Source of the DNA: Marisa cornuarietis
Lineage: Eukaryota; Mollusca; Gastropoda; Architaenioglossa; Ampullariidae
Reading direction: 5' to 3'
Assembly (NCBI GenBank): GCA_004794655.1
Contig: SMMW01000149.1
Span: 186,001 to 250,000 of the forward strand
DNA: 64,000 nt
The notes beneath the pieces are model-generated. The model was not told the origin of the DNA. It saw only the letters and a program-made list of their open reading frames with translations, and ran no database searches. A program made the translations under genes and the position numbers. Shown in pieces: positions 26,054 to 37,015 of this stretch (position 1 is its first letter; each line of letters opens with the position of its first letter).

Positions 26054-28433
26054 ATGAGTCGACTTCACCTCAGTGTAGTGATAGTCGTCACGTGGGCGGG
26101 GCTCACGATGGCTCAGGTGAAAGACCCGACAAGGCAAGAGGGAGGAAAAGGTCCAGAGGTTGTGGAGGCCGTTGTGCGCCTAATCCGTCAGTCGTGCGTC
26201 TTTCCTGATGACCATCTGCTGCTCAGACGCATCGCATTCGTCGAGACCAACGACGGCCTTGACCCTAACACCTACAGGTCTGGATTTCACGGAGGAATAT
26301 GGGCGGTAAGTAGCCGTTGCAAATTGTTTGTCATCGGGGGCACTTTTTTTACGTTTTAGCGTAATGATCCCACTGCATTTAATTAAATTATCATTAGTCA
26401 CTTATGTTCCGAGTTTTCAGATCCTATTCTAACGATGCTAAATATTTAACTTACTTGCTTAGAGTATATTGTCTTGGCATGTTTTCCTTTTCCACCAGGT
26501 CAGCAACACTAACTTCCGGAACACGCAGAATGACACGAACCTAGGCAAATTCTACGCCGACATCACCCAGAGGTTTAACATTACCTGGAACACCCTGGGC
26601 TGGAATGAGCTTCGCAAGCCGATCTTCTCTGGACTGGCCTCTGCTCTGTACATGGCCAAGACGTTCAACAGGCAGCCTATACCCGCTTCCAAGAAGAAGC
26701 AGGGTACTTGGTATCAGAGATACATCCATCCCCAGGACATGACTGCCGCCCAAAACTTCACCAAGAAGTCCTCTCGCATAAAGAGTAGTGAGAGAAGTGA
26801 GTACTGTTGTCTGTAAACCACTCGCCCCATGTGTGCCGTAATAATGACAGAGGTAACGTTAATCCAGGGCTAGCTATGGATCGTGGTACTGCGGGGTCCT
26901 GACAATTCGAAACAGGTGCACACGAAGGGGATCAGCTGAGAAAGAAGTCTGTGATTTGTCGGAGGGACACAGAGCTAGATGTAGAGGGTTTGCGAAAGAT
27001 GTAGGTTTCAGAAAGCGGTAAAATAAACCATCTGGTTCATAATAACTACGATTAGGTTCTTCTTGGAGAGTCTGCTCAGTACCGCTGAATAAATATTTCA
27101 CAAATTTCCTGTCCCCTTTACGTGCTCACAAAAATGCACACACACAACCCAGTTAAAGGCGTTCTTCATCAACACAGTCAAGAATTGGCCGTAACAGACC
27201 AAACCATCATGTTACCGAAATATTTCATTTTGCTGGACCCCACTGAGCTATGCTTGTCACAGGGAACTTGGTTTTAGAAGGTTAAAAGAACTCTTTTAGA
27301 CCATTTCCTCAAGATGTCTGGAGTTGTCTATGTTTTCCCTACTGCAGTGCATATAAAACGAGTTAACATCTGCCTTTTCTTTGCTGCACAACGGGTAACT
27401 TCAACTCCACAGTAAAGAATGAAGTATAGTCCATTCCTTTACAGATGACCTGTGCAAAGTCAGAAAGCAAGTAACTGTGATACTGTTCGCAAATGTTGAG
27501 TGCATCGTTGAGAACAGTCTAATATCTGCTTCTTGCAGATACACAGCGCCCAGTTACGATGGATCTAACATTCTTTTTCAGACGTACATTAAAAAGTTAA
27601 AGAATAAACTAATGTTTGGCTTTACAGTTTAGCAGTCTACAGTTAAAAACAATTGTCTACTATTTTTTTCCCAGCTGAAAGGTGCCCATCTAACAACACC
27701 GACCTTGCTTTTGTGGTTTACACATCATCCAGTTTGAGTCCAAGGGATTTTAAGCGTGCCAAGACATTCGCTTCCAACGTCGTGGATTTTTTCAACATCG
27801 CCCCGGACTCGATCCAGATCGCATTCCTGACCTTCAGCACAGACGTCCAGGTGTGTAACAATAAATAGATCAACAAAACAGGCGTCAGGGCTGTTTGTGG
27901 ATACAACCCTTTATACTTATCAGCCAGTTGGAGTACATTTATTTAAGCTTTATATTAGGAAATTGTATGGTTGAACTGCTAATTGTTTACAATTTAATTT
28001 CTCCAAACCCCTCAAGGGATCAATGAATACAAATGTATGACGTTGGAGACTTAATCTGTGCACAAATGATTTTGACTTCTTTCTTTGAATGTTCGAGTTT
28101 GTAGGCTGTCTGAAGTACAGAAATAGGGTGGGTACTCACTCAGATGTGAGGAAAGAGTACATTGCTCTAAGCTTTAAGCAATCATTGGAAAAATGCATCA
28201 TACTAGTCCAACTGCCCTTTGTTTGGCGATGCGATGTGACGCGTTTGTTTTTTTGGTGTGTTAAGATGCAGTTTGATTTCAAACGCTACAGCACCAAGGC
28301 GGCCGTCAAGAAGGCCATAGAAGACGTGGTGAAGAAACCGGGCAACACAACCACCGACAAGGCCCTCGACTTTGCTGCCTCGCAACTCTTCACCGCCGCA
28401 CATGGCGTTCGCCCCAACTCGGCAAAGGTGAGC

Positions 28434-28483
<50 letters not shown>

Positions 28484-30478
28484 TTCCTGTTTTGATGACT
28501 TATATAAAAGAACTCAGGAATGACATTGTATACGCATTTGTGCGAGAATATAGTAACAGACGGATAGATATGGCACTTGAATTCCGGTGGTCATACATTT
28601 ATAAATACATTTATACATTTACGATAAAAAAACTCCACCTTCTTATTTATCAAATTATATGTAACTAAAAACAAAGACATGTTAAGCAAATGATAGAAAA
28701 ATCTCAACAGTAATAACAAATAACAAAAGAGTTTCATAATCTTGACCTATAAGGAACAGAAAGAAAAAACCCACCCAATCAAAAACAAAGGTGAAGCAAA
28801 TTTATCTACCTTCTGTAACATCGAGAACATTGTCTGACATAGTCTTCCCACAAGTACAAGTCCTGTTCCTTTCTCTGTCTGTGAAAATGGTTCTAGAAGA
28901 AATCTTGTGAATCTTCATGGACTTACGCATAGAAAATCTACAATTATCTCAAAAGAAAATATGAGAGAGAGAGAGGTGAGAAGAAATGTATGGTTGTTGA
29001 GAATGACACTGAATGGCTAAAAGTAGAGGAGTGAAAGCAGAGGCCGAAAATAACTTTCTTAAATCCATCCTCTCTTGCAGCCCGATAGGATATCGCCTGT
29101 GTGTATAACACTGTTTTCCCAACGTGTTGAGTTTCTTGTAGCAAATATGATGATCGCTTTATCCTTACTATACCCACCAACAATAATTACGACGACAGCG
29201 GACACAGCCATGACGACGAAAACGGTGATAATAGCAGCAAAAATGACGATGATAATAACAACAGTCATAACAATGAGACCCACAATCATAACAATAACAA
29301 CGACAATGATAATAGTTACAACGACAACGACGATAATAACATAAACGACGAGGAAAAAAAGAGAAATATACCATCAGTTAGGATGACAGCGATAATAGCA
29401 ATACCAGCATTAATAACGACGACACAATCCGCAAAGCTACGACAATAAGCACAGAGACAATGACAACGAAGATAAAAAAAACCCCGAACATAATGGCAAA
29501 AACGATAAGGAAGACGATAAGAGCTACCGCTGCTGCTGCTGCTGCTGCTGCAGGTAAGACAACACGTAGTTGAGCATCTGCTTAGAGTTGTCGTGCACTG
29601 ACTGGTGTGTAGGAACAAACCACAAGGAGATGTTGTTTTTTAATTTAAAGAATTTGTTGATCCATGTTCACCAGGTGGCGGTGTTGCTGACAGGCGGTAA
29701 AGCGGGCAAGCGTTCCAGTGCGGTCAGAGTCTCTCAAAAGCTCAAGGAATTAGGGGTCAATGTTTTCGTCATCGGTGCGTTACTGGATTTGCTTTGTTCT
29801 CGGTTGTCTGTCTGTCTGTCTTTCTGTCACGTATTTATTTTTATAGTGCGTTATAGCTTTACATAAACCAGAGGAAGGTCACATTTGTCTGAAGGTCTTC
29901 GCATCATTTCCATTCATATAAACGACATTTTCAAGAATACATTTTTGTGTGTTTTACACGTGCAAGAGACAACTAAATCTCCCTCGGCATTTTTACGTCA
30001 CACAGGTGTGGGTGACGTGGACCGTCGCGAGCTGGTGAGCTTGGCCTCTGACGCTGTGTGCACACACGTGTATCAGTTGGAAGAATACCGGGATCTTAAC
30101 CTGATCCTGTCCGACGTTCGTCAGATGTCTTGTGATGGTGAGTGACGTTCGTGGGCAATGCACTTTTGTCCCGACTGTTATCTATGCCCCATCACACCTT
30201 TATTGTTAAGTGATTCCAGGCATTACACTCCCCCCCCCACACACACACCCATGCACTTTCCATGTGACAGGGTCTGTTAAACAATGTACAATTGTCACGA
30301 CACGAGTCTACACACATTACACTTTTACTATATTAAACTTTTATCATTTTTGAGTCTATTCAAAGATAGATAGGCAGATAGATAGATAGAGCGATGGACA
30401 GAAAAAGATACGAATTAACTTAAATGTTTATATGAATGTGCAGCTGGATTCTTACCCCGCCGATCACACCGCCAGTAA
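26054..30478 (+). CDS. Gene B: secreted lysozyme-like / degenerate vWA protein, 384 aa, no chitin-binding domain
   Basis: Coding exons 26054-26305, 26499-26796, 27675-27850, 28266-28427, 29675-29774, 30006-30137 and 30444-30478; total 1155 nt with consistent phases. Signal peptide and lysozyme-like domain as in gene A (FVETNDG kept; GGIWAV instead of GGIWGV). The vWA domain is altered at two metal-site positions: the first MIDAS Asp is Tyr199 (VVYTSSS) and the third-loop Asp is Gly303 (LLTGG). The last exon begins at the same acceptor as gene A exon 8 and gene C's linker exon, but its frame hits TAA at 30476-30478 before any CBM14. Gene A exon 12 has no counterpart downstream. Either a functional short paralogue without metal-dependent binding and chitin binding, or a gene on its way to a pseudogene. 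Splice sites are all intact, which favours expression. Confidence 0.8.
28435..28483. repeat. (CAGA)n microsatellite in gene B
   Basis: About 12 CAGA units starting just after the exon 5 donor. The same repeat follows the equivalent exon at 44588-44641 in gene C. Confidence 0.95.
29140..29553. repeat. Low-complexity ACGA/AATAAC tract ending in (CTG)n
   Basis: Degenerate A/C/G-rich triplet-like repeats followed by (GCT)n at 29529-29552, then CAGGTAAGAC. Homologous tracts lie at 41210-41620 and 45200-45515 in gene C. The short equivalent intron in gene A (16976-17261) lacks them, so about 1 kb was gained in the B/C lineage. The open frames here, such as poly-Ile and poly-Thr runs, are artefacts of the repeat. 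Confidence 0.7.
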
Positions 30479-31069
30479 TCCCCCAGGTGATGAGCGAACT
30501 CTGACTCCTGCGCACGAATGGAGGCAGCGTTCATGGTTTTACTGTGTTCTTCTCCTAGCAATCAAAGAATATTTGGCACACATATATATGACACTGTGAC
30601 AAAACTTTGCCTCTGACATACAGTCGGACTTTATTTACTTACAACTTCTTTTATTTTTTCTGGGCTGAATCTGAAACGATGTCAATGGATGAAGAAACGT
30701 TTCAGGATATACATATGTTAATACTGGCCTGCTGTGTGTTGTTGTTTACATGTTTTGTGTGTTTTAATGCGTGAATTGCGTCATTTCTGACGATTAAAAA
30801 CAATGGCCGATGGAGGTGACGTCATGTTTGACGTACATTCTACTCACACCACGAAGTGTGGAACATTCTGGGTGCACTGAAACTGTTCACCTAGCAAAGC
30901 TCTACATTTTGCTCACAAACAGTATTTGTCAACATCTTCCTGCATAAAACTAATGCCATCTGAATTCACACTGACGGGCGTCATGGTACTTTGTCCCCAT
31001 TTTGCGGAAATTTTGATCAGCGAGATAATCGCTTTTGTCTAATAGACGACGGAATTAATGTTGAAAACT

Positions 31070-32530
31070 ACAGTTGTAGACATGTGAATGTTTTTATGCA
31101 GCAGACAGACAGAAACAGATTTGGATAGTCGCAGAAGTTGCAGAGAATATTGGGGCCAGTTGCACATGTTTCTAAACCTTAAAACTGTTCTAAAGAAGCA
31201 CAATCTCTTCTCGGCCATTTAGTTGCATTGCACAAGAACATACCAAAGATTGTATCGACAGGACGGAAAGCCAGACTTAATTAACTTTATCTTACTTAAA
31301 ACAGTTTTAATTTTAAAAATTCTAAAATTGTGATGTGCACAACTGATTATCTAAATAGAGTTAAGGCCTAAAAGTGTTTAAAATTAGAAATGTGTTGTGC
31401 AACTGGCCCCTGGTTGATAGTTACAACCGCAGCGTCTGAGCAAATGCTTACATACGTCATCACTGAGTGCAAAACAAGGGTTATGTTTCATAACTGGTGA
31501 CAATATTTTTGTCATAATACACTGGCACCTCTCCAAACACCCAAAAAAATGGTTAAAACTTTGTGTTGATCTTCAAATAAAAAGTCTTAAAACTGGATAT
31601 TGCTGTCAGCACATTTTCTGGTTTAAAGAATGTTTGTAGGTTATAAATCTCACTGAGATCTCAATGCGATAAATAACACAACAAAAGACAAAAACATTCA
31701 AAGCGAACATTTAAAGTGTTTGGGGAAAATTAGTGTCAGCTGACATATGCAACGCTCACAGAGAGACAAGATGAACAGGTGATGATTAAGAGGAGGAAAT
31801 TGCAGATGAGTTAGGGCTAATATAATTCTCTCCATCTGCGGCCCTTACAGTCCACGCAGACAGAAGACTTCCTATACATTTTGTGTGATGTTTCTTTGAA
31901 GAGGAAAAGAGCAAAATTATTTTTTGCTTCTGTCGTCATTTTAACGTAGCAAAACCACTAAAACCACAGGAGAATCAAAATGGTTCCCCCTTTCAAAGGA
32001 ATAAAAAAATAACAAATCAGAAACATCTGTAGGAAAAGAATGCAGTGCAACTAAAGACACTGAAAAGAAGTGCAGTCGATAGTCACAATCTTGTCGCACA
32101 CAATGATCATGATGATGGTGGTGACGGTGATGACGACGACGACGATAATAACGACGCTGAAGATAATATGAAAATGACGACGATGACGATGAGATTGATG
32201 ATGTTACACGAACAGAGTACGCGTAAAACCTAACTTTGTAACAAGCCTGATGTGCTGTAAACCCCCCCCCCCACCCAATACCTCCATCCAATTCTCCTCC
32301 CTCCAGACATCCTGTCACCTCTCACTAACGAAAGTCACGTGGGGTGACGTAAGCCCATTTTTTTCCACCTCTGACACAGGTTCCCCCCCTCCCCCAACCC
32401 TGCTTATACGTTTTCTCAATACTAAACTAAACCAGTGTTTACAATTCATTTAAAAGAATCGACATCAGTGTACTTTTAAAAATTAAGTCTAAAGCAAGGT
32501 AAATATTACACGTAGATAGAGACTGATACG
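31070..32530. other. Gene B 3' flank (duplicated segment)
   Basis: No gene. Follows the 3' flank of gene A (23630-24800) in order, interrupted by a short transposon at 31152-31410. Confidence 0.7.
31152..31410. mobile_element. Short DNA transposon (MITE), 259 bp
   Basis: Ends are inverted: GGGGCCAGTTGCACA at the left, TGTGCAACTGGCCCC at the right; the similarity continues inward (TTTCTAA...TTAGAAA). The paralogous site downstream of gene A (about 23703-23715, GAGAATACTGGTTGATAG) lacks it. The GGGGCCAGTTGCAC-type end suggests the Harbinger/ISL2EU group, but the target duplication is too short to decide. Confidence 0.8.
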
Positions 32531-32651
32531 TAGGGAAGCGGAGAAAGCGGAGATTTAATTTCTCCATGAGACATTGTACAAAGACGTACAAGATGGCCAC
32601 TGCTTGCTTCCTCGACATTCATCAGTCCCTCCACGCAAGCATGCGAGTACA

Positions 32652-32653
<2 letters not shown>

Positions 32654-32731
<78 letters not shown>
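32654..32731. repeat. (AC)n microsatellite at a recombination junction
   Basis: About 39 AC units. Left of it (32500-32650) the sequence is intergenic-type, matching 36.8-36.96 kb and 49.05-49.18 kb. Right of it (32760 onward) it matches gene A intron 12, right of that intron's own (CA)n. Confidence 0.9.
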
Positions 32732-32734
<3 letters not shown>

Positions 32735-32887
32735 TGATTGACGCACAGGCAAGAGAGTTTCCGAAAGACAAAACGAGCTTTAACGTGTTTTTTTAAACCT
32801 CCCATGTGTCTGGTCATGTCGTAAGTGTACTGGCAGGGAATGGTAAGCTGTGGGTCTAAATACTTGGAAAAAAAAATCGCTTGTCAA

Positions 32888-33091
32888 AGACAAAGACAAG
32901 ACAAAGACAAATTCTTTATTTCAGTAGGCTCGTGCCCATAACAGATGTTGGGGGAGTGTGTGTAGGGGGAATCAAAAGTGAAAGTACAAAATACCTAAAT
33001 ACACTGTCCTTACTTCATTAAAAATACAACATTTTAAATGTGCTATTTAATAATATAACATAATATAATAATAATAATATCAGAAAAAAAT
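32888..33091 (-). mobile_element. Retroposed LINE/SINE 3' end with 11-bp target duplication
   Basis: 204-bp insert flanked by TCGCTTGTCAA at 32877-32887 and 33092-33102. On the minus strand it ends ACTGAAATAAAGAATTTGTC followed by a (TTTGTC)n-like tail, typical of a retroposon 3' end. The matching intron position in gene A (22570) lacks the insert. Confidence 0.8.
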
Positions 33092-33860
33092 TCGCTTGTC
33101 AATGATGGGAAAGAAAAACTTTGGTTTTCTTAAGCTTCCCGAGATCTTGTCAGTTGGGATGGTTTATGCTGGTGAATAATAAATATACTACTACTAATAA
33201 TAATGAATACTGATAATGCGCAGCATCACGACCAAGATAGATCGCACCTTCTGGGCAGATCAGTAACGATAAATGAAAAATAACAGACAGTGGACGGTGA
33301 GGTACAAATAGGCGGACTAAACAACATAAAGATGAGGTACAAGAGTAGAACGTAAAGCAATGGATGAAGGTATGAAGGGATATAAGTACTGTAAACAGTG
33401 TGAGATGGAGTCATTACATGGTTGGCATGGCAAACAATATTAGATATGTGAGAAAGATATAGAAGTACGATATATATCTGAGATTTTTCTCAAGCTCAGT
33501 TCTGCTATGAGCGTAAAGGTCAGGGAACAGTAAAGTTCGCTCAACTCTTCATCATATTAAACTTGTGTATCACTTGGGGATGTTGCTGCAAGTAATAAGT
33601 GTATGTCTTTGATTGCCTCCTTCCTCACATACCCGTGCGTTCTTCCAGAAAATAGGAAAGATGCAGGGTTTCGCACGAATACTGTGCAGGTGGCTATGAT
33701 AAAACAGATGCTTAAAACAAAAACAGACTGCAGCATCTTACATGTGGTGTAGTGATCACACGTAAGGGAGATGTAGGTTTAGATCACGTGATATTAAAGA
33801 TGAAAAGAATAGAGAACGAGAAACAGGGTGAGCTTCATCAAAGCCAGGAAGAACGAAGCA

Positions 33861-33988
33861 AAAGGCCGTTCTTAAGTGAACATATATGGACAAATGGTTG
33901 ACCACGTTTAAAAAAAGTTTCTGTACAACCGCCATGTAAACACTTTGCCAAACATTCGTCACTTTTGTCCGGTTAAGAACGGCCTTTG
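33861..33988. mobile_element. Short inverted-repeat element (MITE-like), copy 2
   Basis: Paralogous to 23007-23134: same AAAGGCCGTT / AACGGCCTTT ends and the same length. Inherited through the duplication of intron 12 rather than by a new insertion. Confidence 0.6.
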
Positions 33989-34106
33989 GTGAAAAATCTC
34001 CTGCAGTCCAATTCCGAATCTCTGATGTCATCACGTAGAGGAAGTTACCTTAGTGAGTCGTTATGGTCACAGACAATCTCTCACCTGTGCACCTTTGCTT
34101 CCCTAG

Positions 34107-34359
34107 GTGGGAGCAGCGAGTACTCAACTGCATCTACAACCTGACGGTGGTCGACCCCTTCAACAACCAGTACCTGACGTCGCCGAGCCCCCTGGACTTC
34201 AACTGTACGTGTGGGCTGCAGACAGGTGACCTGTTCTACCACCCGTACCCGAACGACCACACCAAGTACATCCAGTGCGACCAGTTTGGCAATGCCTTCG
34301 TCAAGAGCTGCCAGACCGGCCGGATAATCAACCAGCATCTTCTGACCTGCACTAACTAG
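34107..34359 (+). pseudogene. Orphan last exon: copy of gene A exon 13 (CBM14)
   Basis: Preceded by the same intron-12 end and the same TTCCCTAG acceptor as gene A exon 13. It reads WEQRVLNCIYNLTVVD, then a CBM14-like domain from FNCTCGLQTG to LLTCTN and stops at 34357-34359. The four core cysteines are kept. The exon needs a donor in phase 2, but gene B ends in phase 1 followed by a stop, and no copy of exon 12 exists between 30.5 and 34.1 kb, so it has no visible upstream partner. Trp of the gene A IWNQ motif is replaced (IINQ), and the 3' end is cut by a retroposon tail. Best read as the remnant of a fifth, mostly deleted array member. Confidence 0.82.
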
Positions 34360-34365
34360 AATTGC

Positions 34366-34563
34366 CCCTTGGGGATAAATAAAGTTGTATTGTATTGTAT
34401 CAATAATCCGATGAACCTTTCTTTTTACTGGCCTACACTTGAAATTCAAGACATTGCATATACTGGTCCTTGCTTTGCCTAGATCAACTTCAAAGGAAAG
34501 TCCGGTGCTGGCGAGAAAGGGAGTGAGCGTAAATAATGATAAGAACACTGAAACTTACTGTTT
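34366..34563 (-). mobile_element. Retroposon fragments abutting the orphan exon
   Basis: 34366-34405 is a LINE-like 3' tail on + (GGGGATAAATAAAGTTGTAT, then repeated TTGTAT). 34417-34563 is the reverse complement of the repeat at 9769-9915. Both are absent from the 3' end of gene A. Confidence 0.65.
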
Positions 34564-34828
34564 TTGAGATCAGCGTCCATTATTATTATGTTTGTGTGTT
34601 TTGCTGACGTAAAAAAAACTAACGTCATTGCTGAATGCAAAACAAGAGTTATGCTTCACAACTGGTGACAATATTTTTGTCATAATAAGCTGGCACCTGC
34701 CTTCGTGGCCAGCCACCGAAAATAGTTTAAAACGTTGTGTGTATCTGCAAATAAAAGTCTCATAACTGGATATTGCTGTAAGCATATTTTCTAGTTCAAA
34801 GAATGTTTGTAGGTAATAAATCTGACTC

Positions 34829-35198
34829 AAGAGGTAGTTCCTCCTTACCAGCCGTCACGTGGTCTGCGCTCTGGCTCCCAGTCACGCTTCTGTCTCCCTG
34901 CAGTGGAAGACACAAACAAGAGGCGCACTGGAGTCACGCGGCACCTAAACTGTGGAATGCTCTGCCATCGTCACTGTCCACCATCATCTCACCAACCACG
35001 TTTCGAAAAATACTGAAGACCCATCTGTTTATTTAAGACGGACTCAAACTTAAACAACCAAGCAACACTTCTGTCTTTATTTTTTACTTTCCTGGTGTTT
35101 TATCTATTTATTTACTTTTTTTTCTTATTTTTTTAATTTATTTTGTTTTTGCTGCGCAATGAGCATTCTTCTGAATGGATACCTGCGCATTACAAATG

Positions 35199-35251
<53 letters not shown>
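34829..35251 (+). mobile_element. CR1/L2-like LINE 3' fragment with (ATC)n tail
   Basis: Encodes HAAPKLWNALPSSLSTIISP and TFRKILKTHLFI, the last residues of a LINE RT ORF, followed by a T-rich 3'UTR and an (ATC)n tail at 35198-35251. Inserted into the shared 3' flank: the empty arrangement AAATCTGACTGATTCCAATA is present after gene C at about 47348-47367. Confidence 0.85.
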
Positions 35252-35252
<1 letters not shown>

Positions 35253-35409
35253 TGATTCCAATACGATTAATATCACAACAAAAGGTAAAAAGATTCAAAG
35301 CGAACTTTCAAAGCGTTTGGGGAAAATCAATGTCAACTGAGAATTTTAACTCTCACAGAAGGACAGGATGAACACGTGACGATAAAAAGAGGAAGCTTCA
35401 GATGAGTTA

Positions 35410-35410
35410 G

Positions 35411-35460
<50 letters not shown>

Positions 35461-36135
35461 GCAGCAATTTGTAAAGCGCATACTCACCAACCTAAAGAGC
35501 CTGCTTTTACCACTGAAGAACAAGAACGAGACATGGGCAACGTGACAGGAAAACAAACTATTGATGATAAAAAGAGGAAACTGCAGAGGAGTTGGAAATA
35601 ATGATGATGATGATGATGATGATGATGATACAAATAATAAATGCAAAAACTTGTAATGCGCATAGTCACACTCCTAAGGAGAACAAGACATGGGCAACAT
35701 ACGCAGGACAGGAAACAAACAAACAAACAAACAAACAAACAAGATATGAACTACGAAAAATAAACAATAGTACTGATGATGTATAAAAACAAAGAGGAAC
35801 CAAATAACAAGGACGGACGGTATCGTGGTTTTGCATAAGGAAGACGAGCAGGGAAGAAGCAACAGGCGGAAAGGTGGGGGTGGGGGGGACAAAGGACTGG
35901 CATTGTGGGAACTGGTGTTTGGAGTAATGCTGAAGGAAGATGTGTGTCTTCAGTGCACGTTTACAGTTTTCAATGGTGGGTGGTGCTGGATATGGAAAGG
36001 GAGAGAGTTCCATTGATTCGATGCGCAGTAACTAAAAATTCTGTTGTTCTGGTGAGAGAAAAAGTTAGGAGACGACCGTCAGATGAAGAGCGGAGTTGTC
36101 TGGCTGGGACGTACGGGTAGAGAATTTCAAAGAAA
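35410..36135 (-). mobile_element. LINE 3' end, antisense, copy 1
   Basis: On the minus strand 36130-35900 encodes YPYVPARQLRSSSDGRLLTF and LKTHIFLQ-like pieces of a LINE RT C-terminus. The 3'UTR runs to (ATC)n and (TTA)n tails at 35632-35599 and 35455-35415. The flanks of genes A and B lack it (GATGAGTTAGG-ATCA-ATATAATTC at 24136), while the gene C flank has it at 47515-48288. In this copy a flank piece (GATAAAAAGAGGAAACTGCA) is repeated at 35567, an internal duplication. Confidence 0.8.
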
Positions 36136-36958
36136 TACAATTCTCTCCATCTGCGGCCCTTACACACGTCAGCTGACATGCGAAAGGTCAACAGAAGTTA
36201 ATGACGCGTACAAAGCCAACATGTTCTCAGGTGATATGTTCTGGCCATGATTCAAAGCAAACAGGATACGCACACAGAAGGCTATCAATACATTGTATGC
36301 GATGTTACTTTGAAAAGGAAAAGAGCAGTATTATTTCGTTTGTCATCATTTTAATGTAACCAAACTGCTAAAACCGCAGGAGAATCAAAATCACTCCCCC
36401 CTCCAAAAACTAAAACAACAAAATAAATAACAAATCAGAAACATCTGTAGGACAACCGTGTAGTGCAACTAAAGAAACTGAAAAGAAGTGATGTCGATAG
36501 TCGCAATCTTGTCGCACACAATGGTCATGATGATGGTGATGACGACGACGACGATAACAACAACGCTGAAAGTGACGACAATGACGATTGATGATGTTAC
36601 ATGTAAATCTTTGTAAGAAGCCTGATGGGTTGACACCGCCCACCCTGCTTATACGTTTTCCCAAACCTAAAATAAACCAGTGTTTACAATTCGTTTAATT
36701 GAATCGACATCAGTGTACCTAAAAAAGTCTAAAGCAAGGTAAATATTACACGCACATAGAGACATGATACGTAGATAATCACTTGAAGGAAAGCAGAGAA
36801 AACGAAGATATTTTATTTGTACAAGAGACATCGCACATGGACATAGCTTAATGGTGGCCACTGCTTACTTCCTCGACATTCATCAGCCCCTGCGGTACTA
36901 GTTACGCACCCATAGGTAACATAATTTCTCTCCCTGCATGCAAGCACCCACGTGTACG

Positions 36959-37015
<57 letters not shown>

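Noticed and set aside
28435..28483. CRISPR-like short tandem repeat
   Set aside because: Simple (CAGA)n microsatellite without spacers; eukaryotic context.
30444..34359. Splicing of gene B directly to the orphan CBM14 exon
   Set aside because: Phases do not match (gene B exon 7 ends in phase 1, the orphan exon needs phase 2) and the intervening linker exon has a stop.
34081..34548. 155-residue minus-strand frame opposite the orphan exon
   Set aside because: Antisense shadow of the CBM14 exon; the plus strand has splice sites and homology. The same holds for minus frames opposite 14992-15280, 16246-16421 and 38802-39096.
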